From Ananas comosus (taxonomy: Eukaryota > Streptophyta > Magnoliopsida > Poales > Bromeliaceae), in NCBI RefSeq assembly GCF_001540865.1, contig NC_033630.1, positions 13,004,143 to 13,068,142 of the forward strand: a DNA stretch of 64,000 nt, read 5' to 3'. Positions 60,481-64,000 of this stretch are shown here, one piece after another. The notes beneath the pieces were generated by a model. The model did no database searches. It saw nothing but the letters and a program-made list of their open reading frames with translations, and was not told the DNA's origin. Position 1 is the stretch's first letter; every line of letters starts with the position of its first letter. The translations under genes were made by a program, and so were the position numbers.

Positions 60481-61544
60481 ATGGATATTGCCTGTTGCCA
60501 ATTAGATGGAAATGCTGACGCTGTTGAGTTCTGCCCACATAGTCCTTTTCATCACATTCTGGCTGCGGCAACATATACGCTACAAGAGGGCACGCAACCA
60601 CATCGAACCGGAAGCATCTCGCTTTTCGATACGAATGCTGAAACAGGGCTTGGATTAGTCCATCGAGTACAGACAGCTGGTGTTTTTGACATCAAGTGGA
60701 ACCCGAGTGGAGGAAGCAGTTATCCATTACTTGCTCAAGCTGACGCAGATGGATGCGTAGTTCTTCGTGCTTTACAATCAAATCAAGGGGCGGAAGACCA
60801 AGGTCCTACCATTTTCCGACTCCTCTTTAATAGTTCTTCAACTGTAATACTTTACTGAACCAAATCGACTTTGGTGCTACTTATAATGAATACCCTTTGT
60901 TGTTCAAACTTGCTTGATGTTGGGTGTAATCATACAATTTATATGGTTTTATCTCATCTTGAGATCATGTAAATCTTTGGCTACTGTATTCCATTAGTCA
61001 CTGAACTTGCGGTGAAGTTTCACTCAGGTTCCCGAACTTCACATTGTCGCTATTGAGTCCTTCAACCTTGATCATTCCATCAAACTCCATGTAGTTTTCC
61101 TGAAGGAATGATGATGTGCTGGTCAAGTCAGCTGAATCATTATAGTCTTGAGGTGGTTTGGCAAAAGAATCACCCGTGCATGCTGTCACTGCATCATCTT
61201 TTGGAGAAAATGTGGTAGTTAAATCAGCTACGACATCATGCCTCAATCAGGAAAACTAAACTGAATCTCATTGAGTAACTGGATGAAACACGAAGTGAAA
61301 GTTCAGACTTCAGTGATTCAACTGCAAAAAATTGAAATTTGGTTGCCTAAGTGAAGTTTCTGATAACTTCAATGACTAACAGTGTATTTTACCTTAGATC
61401 TTTCCTTTGAGAAACTGTGAGTTGGTTTTGTTAGTTATGCCCAGCTTCAATGCCTGATTGCTTCATCAGATTTNGGTTATTATTGTCATTGACTATACCT
61501 ACTGGAAATGATTGTTCATTAGTTATCACGTTCTCTCTTTGTTG

Positions 61545-61575
<31 letters not shown>

Positions 61576-62464
61576 ACTTTTACTTTGCCCTTCATTGTGC
61601 TGATACTTTCTGTTGGTTATTCCAAGCTTCAGTATATTGTTGCTTCGTCAAAATAGAAAGGAAATAAACTTTTATTTCTTCACTTGATTATGTTGATAAT
61701 ATTTTTTTTGATTTTAAGTATATGATCAGTATCATTAAATAAATGCAGGAATTTTCTTGAGAGACATTTGTACAGAAAAGATCAGCTCGGCAATGTGCTT
61801 ATGTGTAGACTGGGAACCAGTGGCAGAATCTATTTCTGTTGGTCTTTCAGATGGTTCAATATCTGTGATCTCTCTCAGGGAATCCCAGTTGCATGTATTA
61901 CAATCCTGGCTCGCTCATGAATTCGAGCTATGGGCTACATCCTTTGATATCTTCCACCAGCACTTATTATACGCCGGTTCAGATGACTGTCATTTCAGCT
62001 GTTGGGATTTGCGTCAGAATCCATCCAGCTTAGTGTTTCAGAATGCAAAGTCCCACAAGATGGGCGTTTGTTGCATCACTCAGAGTCCTTTGGATCAGAA
62101 TATTCTACTGACAGGAAGCTATGATGAATTCCTCAGAGTGTGGGACATAAGATCAACGACAAAACCTGTAAATGAAAAATCTATTCACTTGGGGGGAGGG
62201 GTTTGGAGAATTAAACACCATCCATATATTTCTGGTTTGGTACTGGCGGCATGCATGCATGGTGGTTTTGCTGTTGTGAAGATCGGAGAGGGAGATGTTA
62301 GTTTACTTGAAACATATAGCAAACACGAATCATTAGCATATGGAGCTGATTGGCAGAAAGGAGGGTGCTTGGATAATCAGAGTTCCAAGACTTTAGTAGC
62401 TGCTACTTGTTCATTTTACGATCGCCTTCTCCGGATTTGGCAGCCAAAAACCCTGATATGTTGA
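60481..62464 (+). CDS. DPH7: DPH7-like WD40 protein, diphthine methylesterase
   Basis: Two coding exons, 60481-60802 and 61749-62464, with phase-1 GT-AG splicing (EDQ|GIFLRD), give 345 residues. The protein is a WD40 propeller: FCPH..HHILAAATYTL, FDIKWNP, LLAQADADGCVVL, VGLSDGSISVISL, the AHEFELWATSFD segment, AGSDDCHFSCWDLR, GSYDEFLRVWDIRS, GGGVWRIKHHP and final RLLRIWQP. The order and AHEFELWA/GGGVWRIKHHP motifs match DPH7 (WDR85), which removes the methyl ester from the diphthamide intermediate on elongation factor 2 in the cytosol so that DPH6 can amidate it. Length is normal for the family. The 946-bp intron between the exons holds an N at 61474 and a foldback element. A read-through past 60802 gives a false 125-residue ORF. 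Confidence 0.9.
60994..61379. mobile_element. Foldback MITE in the DPH7 intron
   Basis: The left end TTAGTCACTGAACTT and the right end, inverted (TTAGTCATTGAAGTT), pair, and a second block pairs further in (AAGTTTCACTCAGG with AAACTTCACTTAGG). Arms pair imperfectly over about 50 bases. No clear target duplication is seen (flanks share TGTATT). The minus-strand ORF inside it is not a gene. Confidence 0.6.
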
Positions 62465-64000
62465 ATGATTTTGTGCTGTAACTTGACAACTTTTCTTGAT
62501 GAGATGGAATACACTCTTGGCTCATGAAGATATTCTTCCACTTCAGGTAAATTTTATGCATTTACTATAGAGCAGTTACTTGAATCGTGCTTTAGGAAGC
62601 AGCCTATATCGCCCATATACTTTTTGAAGTAGATGATGGAATTTGCTCCTGAGTGGATCATATATGTATGTTGATCTTGTTGATATATTTTGCTAACTTC
62701 TCAAACATGGAACCTTTTAGTTGCTGTTCAATTTTTCTCTGTTCCGAATTAAACAATTAAATTCACTCTATGTGAAGTTACAATCATAATGGGATGGTGA
62801 GAAGTTTTTGGTAAATATGATGCTCTGTATGACCATTTATTTAGATTCACATTTGTTATTGATGTTATAACTGTACCTGGAACTAATTTCTCTACAAAAA
62901 CAAGTGGACAAGTAGGATGCCAGCTCAAAATGGATTATTGCCATAAATGGATCTTACCCAATACAATGATCTAGTTTTGGATCTTGGATCCCTTCCCTAT
63001 GCCCCAAAAAGACCTCACAGGAGGTTTCTTTCCTATCACTATTCATTTAGCAACTTAATAAACGAATCAATATGCACGGTCCCAGTTAAATTGGCATTTC
63101 CTACCGCCAAGCATCATTGTCAGACTGCTACCTTTGCGGCCACTCACATAAATTGTCTTAGTACTTCTTCTGCCTTCTGAATCAACTTGTGATTTGGATG
63201 ATTTCAATTACATGATATCTGTAAATTTGCTGAAGTTAATTTCTGTTTCTATCGTCAGTTGTTACTACTGGATAATTTGCTGTATATGTTGTGCAGGTTA
63301 ATTATTCTGTAATTGTTGTGCGGAAGTGCAGTTGTTACTAGGATAATAATGAAGTTGACAAACACTCTATAGGATAATTTTGTTTCGCATATTTCTAGCC
63401 TTTGGTAGTGGAAGCCACAACAGCCAACTTTGGGTTAGTAATAGGTAACTTTTGTTAAAAGAAAAGGTTTGGCTTCAAGATATCTTCCACTTCAACTTGC
63501 ATCAGCTAGCTTTGAGCATCATAAACCATTATCTTTGCATCAGAAGGACCGGATGGACTGATTTTGATGGCCCCTTGGAGATTATCATCGACTATCAAGG
63601 CCGTAATTGGGTTTGACCAAGGCGAAGGGAGGGGATAATTGGGATAGATGTCATTGGAGAGGCGAAGAAATCTAAGCATAAGCAAGTGATGTACACATGC
63701 AACTGATAGTAGAAACTCGATATCATCTAGAAATGCAACTGATTGAAGAAAATATTATTTAGAAAAGCAGGGCTGAGAAAAAGAAGAGCTCTGCTGTGTT
63801 ACTGAAGAGTTCTTTGAGTTCTGCGTCCGGCTGCTGGTGGGTCGGTGGCTACTTACGTCGTATCTACATACCTTGTAGATGAGTGTAAATGCATTGCATG
63901 GTTAAGTTTAATAGTTGCTGTTTGCAAAAATGAGGAAACTTAGGGGGAGAGTTTGCTAAACCATGGAATTTAATTCAGAGAATTATGTAAAAGTAAAAAT
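62465..64000. other. 3' flank of DPH7 and downstream DNA
   Basis: A long 3' UTR is possible up to about 63400 given the even base composition. No conserved ORF is seen. A 77-residue ORF at 62947-63180 shows no family features. Confidence 0.45.

Noticed and set aside
61380..61665. Direct repeat around N61474 as another contig overlap
   Set aside because: There is only weak similarity over about 45 bases (GCTTCAATGCCTGATTGCTT versus GCTTCAGTATATTGTTGCTT), on the same side of the N pattern, too diverged and short for a contig overlap.
1..64000. tRNA, rRNA, CRISPR or bacterial-type operon features
   Set aside because: None was seen. The sequence is plant nuclear DNA, and no cloverleaf-like A/B box pair was noticed by eye, though a tRNA scan was not possible.

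Overview
The window is nuclear DNA from a flowering plant, most likely a commelinid monocot. One GC-rich, nearly intron-less receptor-kinase gene sits in an AT-rich background. Genes have plant-type introns, and organelle-targeted PPR genes and small MITE-type transposons are present. Pineapple or a relative is my guess; the sequence alone does not prove it. Four single N bases (17800, 44408, 57022, 61474) mark scaffold joins, and two of these have repeats ending on them that look like assembly artefacts.

I rebuilt nine protein-coding genes, exon by exon where introns occur. In order: an LRR receptor-like kinase of the RGF/GLV-peptide receptor type (7624-11122, +); a neprosin-domain (DUF239) secreted protein (20831-15927, -) with a non-consensus GC-AG intron and a duplicated exon pair at an N; a PLS-class PPR protein with E/E+ tail (28998-31196, +); a six-exon, 241-residue membrane protein of unknown function (36859-40984, +); a universal stress protein (42576-43400, +); a P-class PPR protein (45557-47335, +); a 20-exon MORC/CRT1-type GHKL ATPase of 660 residues (56134-48026, -); a cytochrome c oxidase subunit 5C-like protein with an unusual C-terminal tail (58725-58985, +); and a DPH7-like WD40 protein of diphthamide synthesis (60481-62464, +).

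The genes do not form an operon or pathway cluster; this is ordinary plant gene order. Several encode organelle or housekeeping proteins, and three have TGGGCC/GGCCCA (site II-type) motifs upstream. A similar motif cluster at 14311-14372 has no gene beside it.

Intergenic DNA is AT-rich with microsatellites and non-autonomous DNA transposons whose ends and target-site duplications can be read: three Tourist-like elements with TAA duplications, a Mutator-like family (three copies, one with an intact 9-bp duplication), one hAT-like element made of CCCGAA-type units, a foldback element in the DPH7 intron, and an LTR-retroelement remnant near 57150-57480.

I found no undescribed multi-gene system. 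The most useful points are the two assembly anomalies, the inverted microsatellite block in a MORC intron, the tandem copies of a MORC splice acceptor, the GC-AG intron, the COX5C tail and the unknown membrane protein.
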